Assembly (NCBI GenBank): GCA_010279815.1
Contig: QEOQ01000359.1
Span: forward strand, 869,791-933,790
Origin: Brachionus plicatilis
Taxonomy: Eukaryota; Rotifera; Eurotatoria; Ploima; Brachionidae
Direction of reading: 5' to 3'
Length of the DNA stretch: 64,000 bases
Made by a program: the position numbers and the translations under genes. Below the pieces are notes generated by a model. It saw only the letters and a program-made list of their open reading frames with translations. It ran no database searches and had not been told where the DNA came from. Shown here one piece after another: positions 32,797-43,893 of this stretch (within the stretch, counting starts at the first letter, position 1; each line of letters opens with the position of its first letter).

Positions 32797-33780
32797 CATG
32801 TATCCAATCTTAAAAGTGTTAGAAATCAAACAATGATAACAATTGCTTATAAACTAATGTTACAGAATGAATTTTAAAATTTCACAAATTAAAATTTCGA
32901 ATCAGTTTCAACAGTTTTTGTTTTAAGTTTTAAAACTAAATGCATTTTATTTTAAATTTTTAAAGTGAGTTGAAACAATCAAAAAATTTGTCTGATTCAC
33001 CTTAGTTTAGCTTTGCGATCAAACTAGAATTGAATGAACACTAAAGCCGGACATTTTTTACTTTTCATTTTCTAATGAAATTTCATTTTTTTTTGCTAAA
33101 TAAAGTCTCATTTCAAAATTTAATTTCATTTAAATTTGTTTTCATAGAAGTGACTTTGCATTTGACTAGTATAATATTTTTTCAGTACAAACTAAAAATT
33201 TATAAAACTATTTAATCGATTGATTGATTGGTTTCTAAAGCTTTTTTATAATTTTTATTTATTGTGATGACAGCTTGGTTAAGCATGATTAAGACACATT
33301 TGGTCTGTATAAAGAAAAATTTCATTCAAACAACTTAAAATTGTTCGATTAATGATCGAAGCTAAAAAATAATTCTTTTGTCAAGCAATTTTTTTGCAAA
33401 AGCCTTGATCTTACCATTTTTATTGGTATAAATTGAGGTTACTTTAGATAAAGATTTCATTTTTTTTTATTTTTATATAAATATTCCTATTGTTTTCACA
33501 TCAATAGGTTTTGCATCAATAAAATACTCTAAATACTCCTAGAGTAATTTTATATTTATAAACAATTATTTTTTTTTTTAAAAAAAAATTTTAAATTTTT
33601 ACTAATTTTTGTTATTAATCCCTAAGGTTTTGGTAAAGTTCTTTTTGTATGCACCATTTGCTTTTCGTCCTCAATTAGTCAAGATTAATTTATTTATAGA
33701 TGCTTTGCAAACAATTAAGGGTATTTATAATGGTAATTAGAATTAAAAATTAATTATTGAATTTTTTTTTTTTTTTTTTT
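32797..33780. other. 5' flank of SR gene 3 and AT-rich intergenic
   Basis: No other gene or repeat recognised. Confidence 0.35.
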
Positions 33781-33794
33781 ATTGTTATTATTAC

Positions 33795-34030
33795 ATACCA
33801 CAGTTACCATAGATGGGATCCTCTGTTTCCCATCTTAGCAAGTCTAGATTGTTAGCTTGTTGTAACTTATATTATTATTATTTATTATTATTTTGACCTA
33901 AAAATTTAAACAGTTTTTTCTTTTTGCAGTAATTTTTTATGTGTAATGTGCAAGGAGCTACCATAGGTGACCTCCTAGTAGGCCACCTCCGCAAGCTAGT
34001 CTTTCTGTAGCTTATATACATTATTATTAA
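33795..34030. repeat. two retroelement-tail-like segments with (ATT)n ends
   Basis: 33795-33893 and 33944-34030 each have a less AT-rich head (the second reads AGCTACCATAGGTGACCTCC) and end in runs of ATTATT. The second matches 47476-47550 closely. Heads of fixed sequence with simple-repeat tails suggest 3' ends of truncated non-LTR elements or SINEs. Confidence 0.55.
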
Positions 34031-34031
34031 A

Positions 34032-34306
34032 ATTTTACCATTTTCGTCACGGGGTAGCCTTTTTCTTTGATTAGAATACTTTTTAATGGCGTGCAAAATG
34101 CATAAAATTGTAGAGTATTTTGCAAACTTATTTTACTGAATTTATCAAATTTGCTTATAATTAAGCATTTTATAGAACTAAATTATCTCTTTTAGTAAAA
34201 AAATTTTTCAAGTTTATCTAAATTTAAATGATCGAATTGAAACGAACTTCACAACCCCAAAGAAACGTGGTAGAAAAAGGCTACCCCGTGACGAAAATGG
34301 TAAAAT
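34032..34306. repeat. 275-bp element with exact 35-bp inverted ends
   Basis: ATTTTACCATTTTCGTCACG at 34032 continues through GGGGTAGCCTTTTTCT and is mirrored exactly at 34272-34306. The interior matches the left half of the 4.67-kb element. Perfect ends suggest fairly recent activity. Confidence 0.75.
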
Positions 34307-34443
34307 TTTTAGGCAAAATAAACAATAAATGTTTTTATACAGTTTTTTTTGGCTATTAAATCGAATTTTTTAATTTTAAATTTAATTTTAATTTTTAATT
34401 TTTGATCGAATTTAATTTTTATTTATAGAATAAATACAAAAAT

Positions 34444-34680
34444 TAGAATAAAGTTTAATTTTTAATTTTTTTTTAATTTCGAATTTAACTCTACAATTTT
34501 TTAAGTTTATTGCAAAATAAATTCGAAATTATTCTAAGAATAAAATCAAACTTTTGCGCTTTCTCTTAGTTTAAAGTCAGACGTCAAGGTTTATTCTAAA
34601 AAAAAATAAAAAAATTTTATAACATGGTTTCGATGGTATTAGTTCCAAACAAAATAAATCAAAATTTACAATTAAAATCA
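34444..34680. repeat. half copy of the 10.2-kb TTTATTCTAAG element
   Basis: Carries AATTCGAAATTATTCTAAGA, TTGCGCTTTCTCTTAGTTTA and GGTATTAGTTCCAAAC in the same order as the reverse complement of the left arm at 10187-10400. The second arm is missing. Confidence 0.65.
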
Positions 34681-36298
34681 AATTATTTTAAATGATATAA
34701 AATTTTTGAAACATCTCGAGCAATATGCTCCCAGCATAGAATCTAAAAATACTACAGTAATGGTGGTTAGTTGCTGGTCAGTTGTGGGTTAGATTTCTAC
34801 AAAAGTAAATTTATTTTCCGCTATAAAGATTATTGAAATCAGGAAATTTATTATCAGATTCAAAAAACTTAATTAATTCTTAATGAATCGTTTTATAATT
34901 TTAATTTGATTCTCAAAATAACTAAGGTCTTTTATTTAAATAAAAATATCTTAAAATCAGCCACCTTGTGAAAGCTCCTGAAAGCTCGTGAATTTCTCTG
35001 CAAGAATAATGAGGTTCAGAGGTATAAAATTAGGGGTGAGTATGGGGCCAGGTTTTTAAAAATATTAAAAATTCACATTGAAAAAAAAATCATAATCTTG
35101 GAAAGAAAATAATTTTAAAAAGTAAAAAAAATTCCAAGCTAAATTAAATGTTTAAACTTTTTAAAATATTTTTTCATTGCAAAAACATGTGCTGGTTAGT
35201 GTTTTAGAAGACCGTAAATAATAAGTTAAAAAAAATTTTCAATAAATAAAAAATTTATAAAAGTAATCTCCTAGATGTTAATGACAGTTTTATATTGCAA
35301 TTTAAGGTAATTGAATAATATGGTAGAAATCTTTTAAAATAACTTGGATTACAAGACTTACAGTCTTTTAATCATAATATTTATTTTTTTAGTTTTAGCA
35401 AAAATTATATAATAAAACTCGATAATTTTTATTTTTCTAAATTTGTTTGTTTGATGTAAAATCTTACCATGTTGGTAAAGTATTTATGTTGAAAGAGTGT
35501 CTTTTTTTAAAAAGCGTATTTCAAAATCAATCATTCGATGTGAGTATATGGTAGCAATTCTTAAATTTTTAAATTTTTTTTTCGTTTTTTCAAAAACTAG
35601 TTCTGCAGATGAAACAAATTTTGTTTCACCTACAGCGAAAGTCTGCATGATTGCACGCTTTTAAAAATAAAACGTTATATTAAATGGCACTGAGTCTGCA
35701 GACTTCCGCTGTAGGTGAAACAAAATTTGTTTCATCTGCAGAACAAGTTGTTCACCATTATAACTAAAGTAATACAATTTTTTAAAATTATTAACTTTTT
35801 TTGTAAAGAATGCTAAATTTATTTAAGGCATAATTCATTATGTTGAGGCTTTTTACTCAATAAACTTTAACATACAAAATTTATAAAATTTTTTTTTGTT
35901 TTTAGACTTGAAAAATTTGATCAGCCTTAAATAAGCAAAGCTTTTCAGTCAACAAACAGATTGCATAATTAAATAAAATTTTATATTCTTTTGTATACCA
36001 TTTATTTAAAACAATATACTAGCCCATCATTAAAGATGCTCTGGTATGCTTGGATATCAACTTTGATTTATACAATAAAATACAATTTTATCGATCTTTT
36101 TAATTAAAAAATACTTTCTCTTTTTTATATTTACAATGCATTTTGATAAATGATAACCATTTATCTTTCATGGTATATTTTTAATTAAAAATACTATCAA
36201 TAATTGATGCATTGATACGTGAGCATGGATCAGAATATTATATAAAATATGCTTTTTTATTTAATTTTTATTAAAAAAAAGTTTAGATTATATTTAAA
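34681..36298. other. AT-rich intergenic with one small palindromic MITE
   Basis: Apart from the element at 35600-35744, nothing is recognisable. The right end is the promoter side of SR gene 4. Confidence 0.35.
35600..35744. repeat. 145-bp MITE with internal palindromes
   Basis: GTTCTGCAGATGAAACAAAT at 35600 pairs over ~49 bp with the segment ending CATCTGCAGAAC at 35744. Each arm contains its own palindrome, AAACAAATTTTGTTT. No ORF. Confidence 0.8.
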
Positions 36299-36969
36299 AT
36301 GCCAAAAGCAGAACTATACATTGGAAATCTTGGTCGAGATGTATCACGTCGAGACATTGAGAACATATTTGATAAGTATGGAAAAGTGCGCCGTTGTGAC
36401 ATTAAGAGTAAGGGCCTGGGCTCAAGTTACGCCTTTTTGGAATATGAAGACGAACGAGATGCAGAGGTAGATATTTACAGATAATTTAAAAAATGAAAGA
36501 CTTCCCTTAACCCAATTCAATCCAGTCATATTTAGATACTTTGCAGTTTATTTTAATTAAATATGTCTAAATGATTTAGGACGCTTTGAAGCTGGAAAAT
36601 GGTAGAGATGTTTGTGGAAGCTCTATGGTGATTGAATGGGCAAAGACGAGAGAACAGAAACTGAGGGAAAACAGGCTAAAAATGAAGAACAAACGAGTAG
36701 AGCGATCCCGCGAATGCTACGAGTGTGGTAGAAGAGGTCATTTTGTCCGCGAGTGTCCAGATAAAGATCGACCAAAGCGAAACAGCAGATCGGATCGAGA
36801 AAGAAAAGACAGGGACTATGTGCGATCAAGGTAATTAATAAATAAGAATTTAATAAATAATTTTTTTTCTTTAATTGTTATTAATTAAAAAAATACTTTT
36901 TTTTTTAGAAATCGATCTAGCTCTAGATCAAGAAGCAACTCTAGACGAAGATACCGGTCAAGATCCTAG
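36299..36969 (+). CDS. SR splicing factor 4: RRM, CCHC zinc knuckle, short RS tail (159 aa, 3 exons)
   Basis: Exons 36299-36466, 36580-36830 and 36909-36969; donors GTAGAT and GTAATT, acceptors TTTAG and TTTTAG, 480 nt in phase. RRM with RNP2 LYIGNL and RNP1-like GSSYAFLEY, linker WAKTREQKLRENRLK, zinc knuckle CYECGRRGHFVRECP, then a short RS exon ending RRRYRSRS. Shares RRDIE and DIKSKG with SR gene 2 and the linker type WAK in place of YTKGK or FAKGK, so these two form a subfamily. The shortest of the five. Start chosen by the conserved MPK. Confidence 0.9.
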
Positions 36970-37514
36970 ATCAAAGAAGCGTAAAAAAATAAAAAATTCT
37001 CTTGTTTAGTTGTAAAAAAATAGAGAAAGAATTTTTTTAGAAACATTATTTTGGATGTTTTATTTTTCAAAACGAATTTATTTGAATTGATTTGAATCAA
37101 TACTTTTTTGGCTCAAATAATTTTTAAAATCTCACCGGTTTTGGATAATTTTTAACTAATTATCACTAAAGATAGTTTCTCAATTCTTTTGTTAGGAAAT
37201 ATTTTATATTTTCTAATACTTTTTAATTAAGAAATAGCTCAAGTACGTTTTATTAAGATTTTTAAATTTATTACCGATAATTTTATTTTTAACTCATTTT
37301 TTTATTTAATAAATAATTAACTTAATTTTTTTATAGTTTTTTATTTCTTGTTTATTATTGAATGTTGATTTAATTGATTAAAAATAAATTAATAATTTAA
37401 TTTTTTTTGTAACTACTCTTAATTTAAAATTTTTTGATCAAATTCATTTTTCAAATTTGATCAAAAAATCTTAAATGCGCAATTAAATTTACAAATTTAC
37501 AAATGCATTTTTTA
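36970..37514. other. AT-rich 3' flank of SR gene 4
   Basis: No gene or repeat recognised. Confidence 0.35.
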
Positions 37515-37752
37515 CAAATTACCAGAGTTGTTTAAAAATCCCAAAAAAAAGTCCGAGTCCGAGTTACTTTTTAGATTTGCTAGATCAGACTTCATATCAA
37601 AAAATGTATATCTTGTGTTGTCTATTGCAATAGATTTGCCATATATTAGAATTTTGTTGCAATTTTAGCATAAATTTCTTCTTCAGTATTCAAAATTTTA
37701 AAGCCTGGACTTGACTTGAGACTTGTGAATTTTAAACAACTTGGCAAATTAC
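37515..37752. mobile_element. hAT-type MITE with 8-bp target duplication (copy 1)
   Basis: Element 37523-37744 (222 bp) starts CAGAGTTGTTTAAAAATCCC and ends TTTAAACAACTTGG, flanked on both sides by CAAATTAC (37515-37522, 37745-37752). An 8-bp duplication and CA(G)-type ends fit the hAT superfamily. The same family occurs at 47027-47122. Confidence 0.8.
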
Positions 37753-38704
37753 AATCCTTTTTAAAAATGAATCTTTTAAATGTTATAAAAATGTAAAAAT
37801 TTGCGATGAAATTTAATTACTCATTAAAAAATGCTCTGATCAAATTTAAAAAATGAAATTTGATCGAAAATTTTCTTTGCCAAAAAACCTAAGATAAACT
37901 AAAGAAAAATGTTAAGATTATTTAAAAGAAAATCAGAAAAAAGCAAATTAATTTGATATTTCTATTTTTAAAAAATTATCCAAAACATTCGTTCAATTTT
38001 TTTACAATTTTAATAATAATAATAATAATAATAAGCTGCAACAGACCAAGTTGCCCAGGCCTGCGGAGCGTGAAAACAGTAGAATTCACACTATGGCAGC
38101 TTTTGAGTCGGCTTTCGACCTACTCAAAAATTTACAGTGGGTTAAGATGAGTAGTAATGATTTTTACTTTAAAATAATAGCTAAGCATATCGTAAGAAAA
38201 AAGAAATTGAAAATAATAAATTAACTAATAATTTAAAAGAAGTAAGAGTAATATAAATAAGCATTAACGATTGTCTAGAAAATTTATGTAATAAATACTA
38301 ATGCTAATAATAGTCTAAAATATTAAAGTTAATAACGCTTTTTAATAACGCTTAATGAATTTTGAATTTTAAATAATCAGAGAAAATGTTCTAACTTCAC
38401 TTAATAATTAAAAAAATTTCGAATAAAATCACAGAAAAATTTTAGCTGCAAAAAAAAAATTTATTAAAAAGTGTGTTTTTGGGATTTATCAACCCTTAGA
38501 ATAAAGGCCATTTTCATTTTTACATAATTATCCTAGATTTTGAAAAAAATTCAAGTTAAATTTTTTTTGAATATGAGACTAAGAAAAAATTAATTGTCTT
38601 GTAACAAGCTTTTTAGAAAATTTGTTGAAGAAATTGAGATTTTCCATCGCTGAATTGCAGGGATACCAAACTAAAATTTGAGAACTTACATTTTATAAAT
38701 TGAA
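37753..38704. other. intergenic with a retroelement-like scrap
   Basis: 38036-38155 follows (AAT)n and has mixed composition (GCCCAGGCCTGCGGAGCG), like the tail fragments at 33.8 and 47.5 kb. No ORF survives. The rest is AT filler. Confidence 0.35.
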
Positions 38705-38777
38705 GCCGAAATAGCTCAGTTGGGAGAGCGTTAGACTGAAGATCTAAAGGTCCTTGGTTCGATCCTGAGTTTCGGCA
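38705..38777 (+). tRNA. tRNA-Phe (GAA)
   Basis: 73 nt forming a full cloverleaf. The acceptor stem GCCGAAA pairs with TTTCGGC, followed by discriminator A. D arm GCTC...GAGC, anticodon arm TTAGA-CTGAAGA-TCTAA with anticodon GAA, and T arm CTTGG-TTCGATC-CTGAG with two wobble pairs. Internal promoter boxes are visible: A box TAGCTCAGTTGG, B box GGTTCGATCC. A run of seven T directly after the gene is the Pol III terminator. No intron. CCA is not encoded, as usual in eukaryotes. Confidence 0.96.
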
Positions 38778-38784
38778 TTTTTTT
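38778..38784 (+). terminator. Pol III terminator of tRNA-Phe
   Basis: Seven T residues immediately after the discriminator base. Confidence 0.85.
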
Positions 38785-38874
38785 ATTTAATTTTTTTATT
38801 TCAAGCGCCTAAAAGTCCTATAGAAACAATTTAAGTTTAGAGAAATATTTTTTATTTGTACAAATTGAACAAAA

Positions 38875-39777
38875 ATGAGCTTAGAATCAAGCGACGAAAC
38901 ATTGTCTTTTAAAGATGAACAGGTCAGGTCGAATCTTCTAAAATTAATTGAATTAAAGTTAGAGCTAATCGATCTAGAAAATTTGAAAAGTCAAAAAAGT
39001 TTTATCAAAAACTCAAATATTCTCGAGTCGCTTAAAAAACTTGAGTCTTATCATGAAAAAAAGCTGCAAACATTTAAAAATCGAATTTTGTTTTTTGAAA
39101 ATTATTTAATTAACAATTTGAACAAGACCAAGACAGCGACCCGCATTGCCAACTCCAACCGCTTGCTGTGCAAAGAAATGTCCGAGAGAAAAGAGCTCTT
39201 GAGAACAGAGATAGAAAGCCTGAAAGAAAGAACAAATATTTTGAAGAAAAAACTAGAAAAATACCAAAAGTATTATGATTTCATACAAGAATCGTTGACA
39301 CTTTTCTCTGTCCATCAATTTACTGATTTACCACAGATTATAAACCGATACAAAAGTTTAAAACTGATTCTAGATGAAAATCAGAACATTTTAGACCAAA
39401 ACTCAGATAATTTGGTATCATTAAAAGCTGATCTGCACAATTCAATACGCAGCCATTCTGATTCTCTTCTTTACTTGTATGCTTCCAAATCGCGTACTGA
39501 ACAGGAAATTAAAAATATTTGCCTGACCACCACTATAGAAAATGAATTCAACTCAAAAAATTTACAAACTACGATAGATAGATTAAAAGAATTTGATCTT
39601 ATTATGAAATCCGTAGACACTCTTTATCAAATGAGTATAAATTTTTCAAAAATTTATAAAGATCGCATGAAAAGTTTGAAGCCAAACTTGGATATCACTT
39701 CAGAGAAACAATTAATTTTTGATAAATTGGCTATATTAAAGGAAAATATGATTTATTTAAATGAAGTTTCCAAATAA
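38875..39777 (+). CDS. DUF4200 coiled-coil protein, CCDC42/CFAP73-like (300 aa)
   Basis: Intronless frame, almost entirely heptad-rich helix. It matches the plan of the CCDC42/CFAP73 family (DUF4200): an N-terminal coil, the block FFENYLINNLNKTKTATRIA (family pattern F..FL..N..K..RA..), a Lys/Glu-rich coil, then YDFIQESL followed about 12 residues later by DLPQIINRYKSL (family F..V....F.....L..RY..L), and a final coil. Family members act in motile cilia: CFAP73 belongs to the modified inner-arm-dynein tether, CCDC42 to sperm manchette and tail. Length agrees with the family (~300-320). Which of the two is the closer relative cannot be decided by eye. It starts 97 bp after the tRNA. Confidence 0.72.
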   Translation: MSLESSDETLSFKDEQVRSNLLKLIELKLELIDLENLKSQKSFIKNSNILESLKKLESYHEKKLQTFKNRILFFENYLINNLNKTKTATRIANSNRLLCKEMSERKELLRTEIESLKERTNILKKKLEKYQKYYDFIQESLTLFSVHQFTDLPQIINRYKSLKLILDENQNILDQNSDNLVSLKADLHNSIRSHSDSLLYLYASKSRTEQEIKNICLTTTIENEFNSKNLQTTIDRLKEFDLIMKSVDTLYQMSINFSKIYKDRMKSLKPNLDITSEKQLIFDKLAILKENMIYLNEVSK

Positions 39778-40164
39778 TTTTTTATTTTAAAGTAACACTT
39801 TGAGTTTTGAAAAAAAGATTTCTTAATATAATAATAAATTAATTAATAAAAAATTTGTTTTAAAATTATGCTTACTGTATAAAAATTTTTTTGATTTTGG
39901 TTAGGAAAAAATATTAAAAATTAAAGTTTTCGAAGTATTTTTTTGCAGTTCATAAACATTTTTAGTTTTTTTTAATTGAGTTGATTTATGTCCAATTTTA
40001 AAATCGATCATGTTAGAACGCTATAAAAACTATTGTGTCTTTTAAATATTTTTTAAATTATTTTTCTATTTTTTATCTAAATTGTTTACAAACACTATTT
40101 ATTTTTATTTATATTTTTATTTTTATTTTTATTTTTTTTTAATACTTTGAAAAATTAAACTTCG
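39778..40164. other. AT-rich spacer with duplicated TTTTTATTTTTAT tract
   Basis: 40041-40130 is repeated almost exactly at 40458-40550, on the other side of the SR fragment. Confidence 0.5.
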
Positions 40165-40458
40165 ATCTAATTAAATTTTTGTAACATTCTGATTAAGTTT
40201 TTAAGTTATAATAAACTTCTTTAATTTTGAAAAATTCTCTTTATTAATTAAATAAGAATTAAATTTTTTGAATTTACCAATTTACCAACTTTTTTGTTCG
40301 AAAGAGGTAATACATCTATAGAAAATTGCCTTTTTATTTTGAATTTTGTCCTGATATGAAAAAAGTGAAATTTATATTGGCAATTTAAACAAGGATGCCA
40401 CTCAACGAGAACTTGAGAGCGTTTTTAAACGGTATGGAAAAATCCGCAAATGCGAAGT
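40165..40458 (+). pseudogene. SR gene tail-to-head relic
   Basis: 40165-40305 matches the 3' flank of SR gene 5 (41903-42035; shared TTTTTGTAACATTCTGATTA). 40356-40458 matches the beginning of its exon 1 (41031-41133), including GATGCCACTCAACGAGAACT. A CC-to-A change just after the ATG shifts the frame, and the copy breaks off at GCGAAG. It is what remains of an extra tandem SR copy. Confidence 0.8.
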
Positions 40459-41030
40459 TTAAATATTTTTTAAATTATTTTTCTATTTTTTATCTAAATT
40501 GTTTACAAACACTATTTATTTTTATTTATATTTTTATTTTTATTTTTATTCTTATAAAATCAAATTTAAAATTTACTCCTTAGTGAGAAAAAGAGTGAAA
40601 TACTCAACTCATTTAAATAAAAATATTCAAAAAAAAAAAATATTTTTTAAATTCAGAATTTTTATTCAATGCAAAAATTTAAATTTAAAAATGAGACCTT
40701 AATAAAAAAATAATTAAAAATTAAAGTTTATTCACAGGTAAAATTTAAAACATGATATGAGTTTTAAAAATATGTATTTAGTCAATTGTATTAGCTGCAT
40801 ACATTAAAAAATAACTACAGACTATTTTTTTTTTCACATTCAGCTAGAACTAATACGAAATCTATAAACATATTTGATATAAGGAAAAATTATTTATTTT
40901 GGATTAAAATGGCTGAAAATTTTTTCGAAAATATAAACTATTGAACTCAGAAAATATTCAGCTTGTATATAAAAGTTTTATTTAAAAAAAAAATATAATT
41001 AATTCACAATCATTAAAAGCTTGATTAATA
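40459..41030. other. AT-rich upstream region of SR gene 5
   Basis: Begins with the duplicated TTTTTATTTTTAT tract. Presumed promoter side of SR gene 5. Confidence 0.35.
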
Positions 41031-41884
41031 ATGCCAAAAAGTGAAATTTATATTGGCAATTTAAACAAGGATGCCACTCAACGAGAACTTGAGAGCGTTT
41101 TTAAACGGTATGGAAAAATCCGCAAATGCGAAGTCAAAAATAAAGGACATGGTCCTGTTTATGCCTTCATTGAATTTGAAGATGAACTTGATGCTGAGGT
41201 ACTTTGGAAATTTTTTTTTTTAAATAAAATTATTTTTCAAATATTTAAATAAATAAATTTTATTTGAATAAAAAAAGGATGCATTGAATGCTGAAAATGG
41301 CAAAGACATGTGTGGCGCGTCAATGGTAGTGGAGTATACGAAGGGCAAAGGAGATCGTCGGGAAAGACGCGATGATCGATTTGGATATGGTCGCAATGGA
41401 TTTTCGAGATCAGGGGGTCGTGGTGGCAGATCACTTGAGTGCTATGAATGTGGTGAAAGAGGCCACTTTGCCAGAGATTGCCGCAATAGGCGATATGGGC
41501 GAAGGAGAGACAGGAGTAGAGATAGAAGCAGGTCTAGAGACCGAAAAAGAGACCGCAGTCATGACCGGAGCCGCGATCGCAGTCGCGATCGGAGCCATGA
41601 CCGTAGTCGGGACAGAAGTCGTGACAGAAGCCGTGACAGGAGTAGGGAAGACAGTACAGGACGAAATCGAAGCAAAGACCGGTCTAGAGACAGATCAAGA
41701 GAAAAGCGGTAATTTAAAATAAAAAATTATATTCAATATATTTATTTTTATCTATTTTTTTAAATTAAGGTCTCGCAGCAAGACTCACAGTGGCGCTGAA
41801 TCAAGATCACCAAGTCCTGTCAAACGTTCCAGCATTAATCGAAGTGAAAATGATTTAACTAATGTCAATGACATTGAGGAATGA
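41031..41884 (+). CDS. SR splicing factor 5: RRM, CCHC zinc knuckle, RD/RS tail (237 aa, 3 exons)
   Basis: Exons 41031-41198, 41278-41708 and 41770-41884; introns of 79 and 61 bp, 714 nt in phase. RRM with RNP2-like IYIGNL and GPVYAFIEF, linker YTKGKGDRRERRD, zinc knuckle [18 protein letters not shown] repeats, then a distinct last exon with SRSPSPVKRSS and an acidic end NVNDIEE. Exon 2 is nearly identical at DNA level to SR gene 3 up to the RS repeats, while the last exons differ completely. The pair is thus a recent inverted duplication with divergent tails. The RRM has an unusual EDELDAE where the others have DERDAE. Confidence 0.9.
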
Positions 41885-42539
41885 TTTAATAAAAAATGTT
41901 AGTTTAAAATTTTTGTAACATTCTGATTAAGTTTTTAAGTTATAATAAACTTTTTTAATTTTGAAAAATTCTCTTTATAAATTAAATTAGAATTAAAATT
42001 TTTGAATTTACCAATTTTTTCGAAAACTTTTTTGTTCGAAATTTGCTAAAATTTGAGCGCAAGTCAGACTTATTCATGTTGTTTCAGAAAAGATTCATTC
42101 CATCCGGTATTATTGGCCTCCTATTTTTTTTTCTATTTTCTGCTCTTGCGAGATACCAATACATTTAAATTTTCAATAGATCTGATATTTTGTTCTTGGC
42201 TAAAATCAGTTAAATGGTTTCATTTTTGAAACCTGATATGTTACTATTATTTAGGTTAAATATCGTTATTAATAATAAATTCTAGATATCTATACATAGA
42301 TCTAATAAAAAAATAATAAACTTAAACTTAAATGAATTTTTCGATCATAAATCTTGTTTAATTTATTTCTAAAATTTTTTAAAGCACAAATTTTTTGTTT
42401 TTTATTAATAAATTCACATAAAAAAAAGATGTTTCAGTATTTACATTGAAAAAGAAATATAAACAAATAATTTCATTTTTTCCTGAATAGAATAATTCAA
42501 GACTTATAATTTTTTTATATATTTTAATTCTATTCTTAA
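41885..42539. other. 3' flank of SR gene 5, AT-rich
   Basis: 41903-42035 is the tail segment duplicated at 40165-40305. Nothing else recognised. Confidence 0.4.
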
Positions 42540-42900
42540 TGAATATGTCTATAAATTCATGATTTTAGTCGGCACATCATTGAAAACGTCAATGTTCCAT
42601 TTCTTGAACACCACGTTTACTTAGTGATCTTTTTGTACCAATCCGCCTTCTTGTTGGAAAATCGAAGGATCATTTGGCTCTAAAAAGTAGTTAAATAGAT
42701 GGTATAAGGTTGCAATCCAGAACGTTGATGTAAACATATTGATAAATTAAATGGAGGGTTATCTTTTCTCTCTCAAAAATTTAATTTTCATCACAAAAAG
42801 TCAGCTTCCGAACGGCTTCAGTCAGATAGCAGGGTTATCTTATTGTGCTTTTTATCTCCTCCTTATGCCAGACCCATGATCTGTTATCTTAGTAGAGGAT
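42540..42900 (-). pseudogene. DDE transposase relic (Tc/mariner-like)
   Basis: On the minus strand one frame reads LTFCDEN near 42780, resembling the first catalytic Asp motif. It then runs on to SIFQQEGGLVQKDH (42668-42623), resembling FQQDGA, the second motif, with Asp changed to Glu. VFKKWNIDVFNDVP follows. Stops interrupt the frame. Composition is higher in GC than the flanks. Family assignment is tentative. Confidence 0.45.
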
Positions 42901-43072
42901 TAGAAACGAATTTTTTAGCCATTTTTTGGCAAAATAAGTTTTTTAAAAAGGACATGAGTAGACTATAACTTTTTTTAAATTTTTTTATTTGATTTAATTC
43001 TTTCTAGACCCAAATACTACATAAAAATGAATAAATAAATTATGTTTTTGAATAAGATTTAATTATTCAAAG

Positions 43073-43553
43073 ATGCCGATTAGGATATCTGCTCAAAAAG
43101 CCCTTGAATTTCTAAGGAATGCTGATGATACTCAGTCAGTGACTTCAGACCAGAATGATGATGATTTCGCTGATGTTGACGATTCCGAAGATGTTTCAGA
43201 TAATGAATTTGAAGTGTATTCTGATGGTGATGATGATGTTGAAAATGATGATGATGATGATGATGATGATGAGGTTAAAAGACACATTGATGAATCAATA
43301 GAATCTGTTATTCAAAATTCAAATTTCAAATTCAATTCAAAACGATTTCGATCCAAATCTTGACAAGTCAAGACGAAGTGGAATAATTTATACCATACTT
43401 GCTTTAATTCTTTTTTACAAGACAAAAGTCGGGGTTGATGCGGTTGACAGCATGACAAAAATGTACAATGTAAAATGTCGAATAAGACGATGGCCAGTTG
43501 TTGTATTCTTCAATATATTAAATCTTGTTGGAATCAATAGCTGGATTTTGTAG
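43073..43553 (+). pseudogene. piggyBac transposase remnant: acidic N-terminus joined to C-terminal catalytic segment
   Basis: 43073-43363 encodes MPIRISAQKALEFLRNADDT and a run of nine Asp in a strongly acidic leader typical of piggyBac transposases. After a stop, 43416-43550 encodes YKTKVGVDAVDSMTKMY, then RIRRWPVVVFFN and LVGINSWIL. This is the piggyBac block around the last catalytic Asp (family: NKTKGGVDTVD, RRWP, F.N..D..G.N). The ~300-residue middle of the transposase is missing, so the locus is an internal-deletion derivative. No TTAA-flanked ends were identified. Confidence 0.75.
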
Positions 43554-43893
43554 AAATGGATAAATGTGATGCTATGCTAAAAAAGCAAATAATATTTTTA
43601 AAATCTTATTTTTTAATTTACATCACTAAAATAGCAGACACTAACAAAAGCATAATAAAAAAAACAAAATCAAAAATAAATAATTGAAAAAGCAAATGTT
43701 AAAAAAGCACGTTCAAAAAAACCTATTTGAAAAAAAAGTGGCTTTTCAGTTTTATCAAGTATTTTCATTAAATTAAATTTTAATATGTATAATTTGAATA
43801 AATGGATTTTACTCTATATAATCCAGGGTAAGGTTTAGAATAAGAAAGCGTAATTAAAAACTGGTAATGTTTACCCTAGCAAAATTAACTACA
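43554..43893. other. AT-rich spacer
   Basis: Nothing recognised. Confidence 0.35.

Noticed and set aside
33878..34096. 72-codon minus-strand frame across 34.0 kb
   Set aside because: It crosses a retroelement tail and one arm of the 34032-34306 MITE and is incidental.
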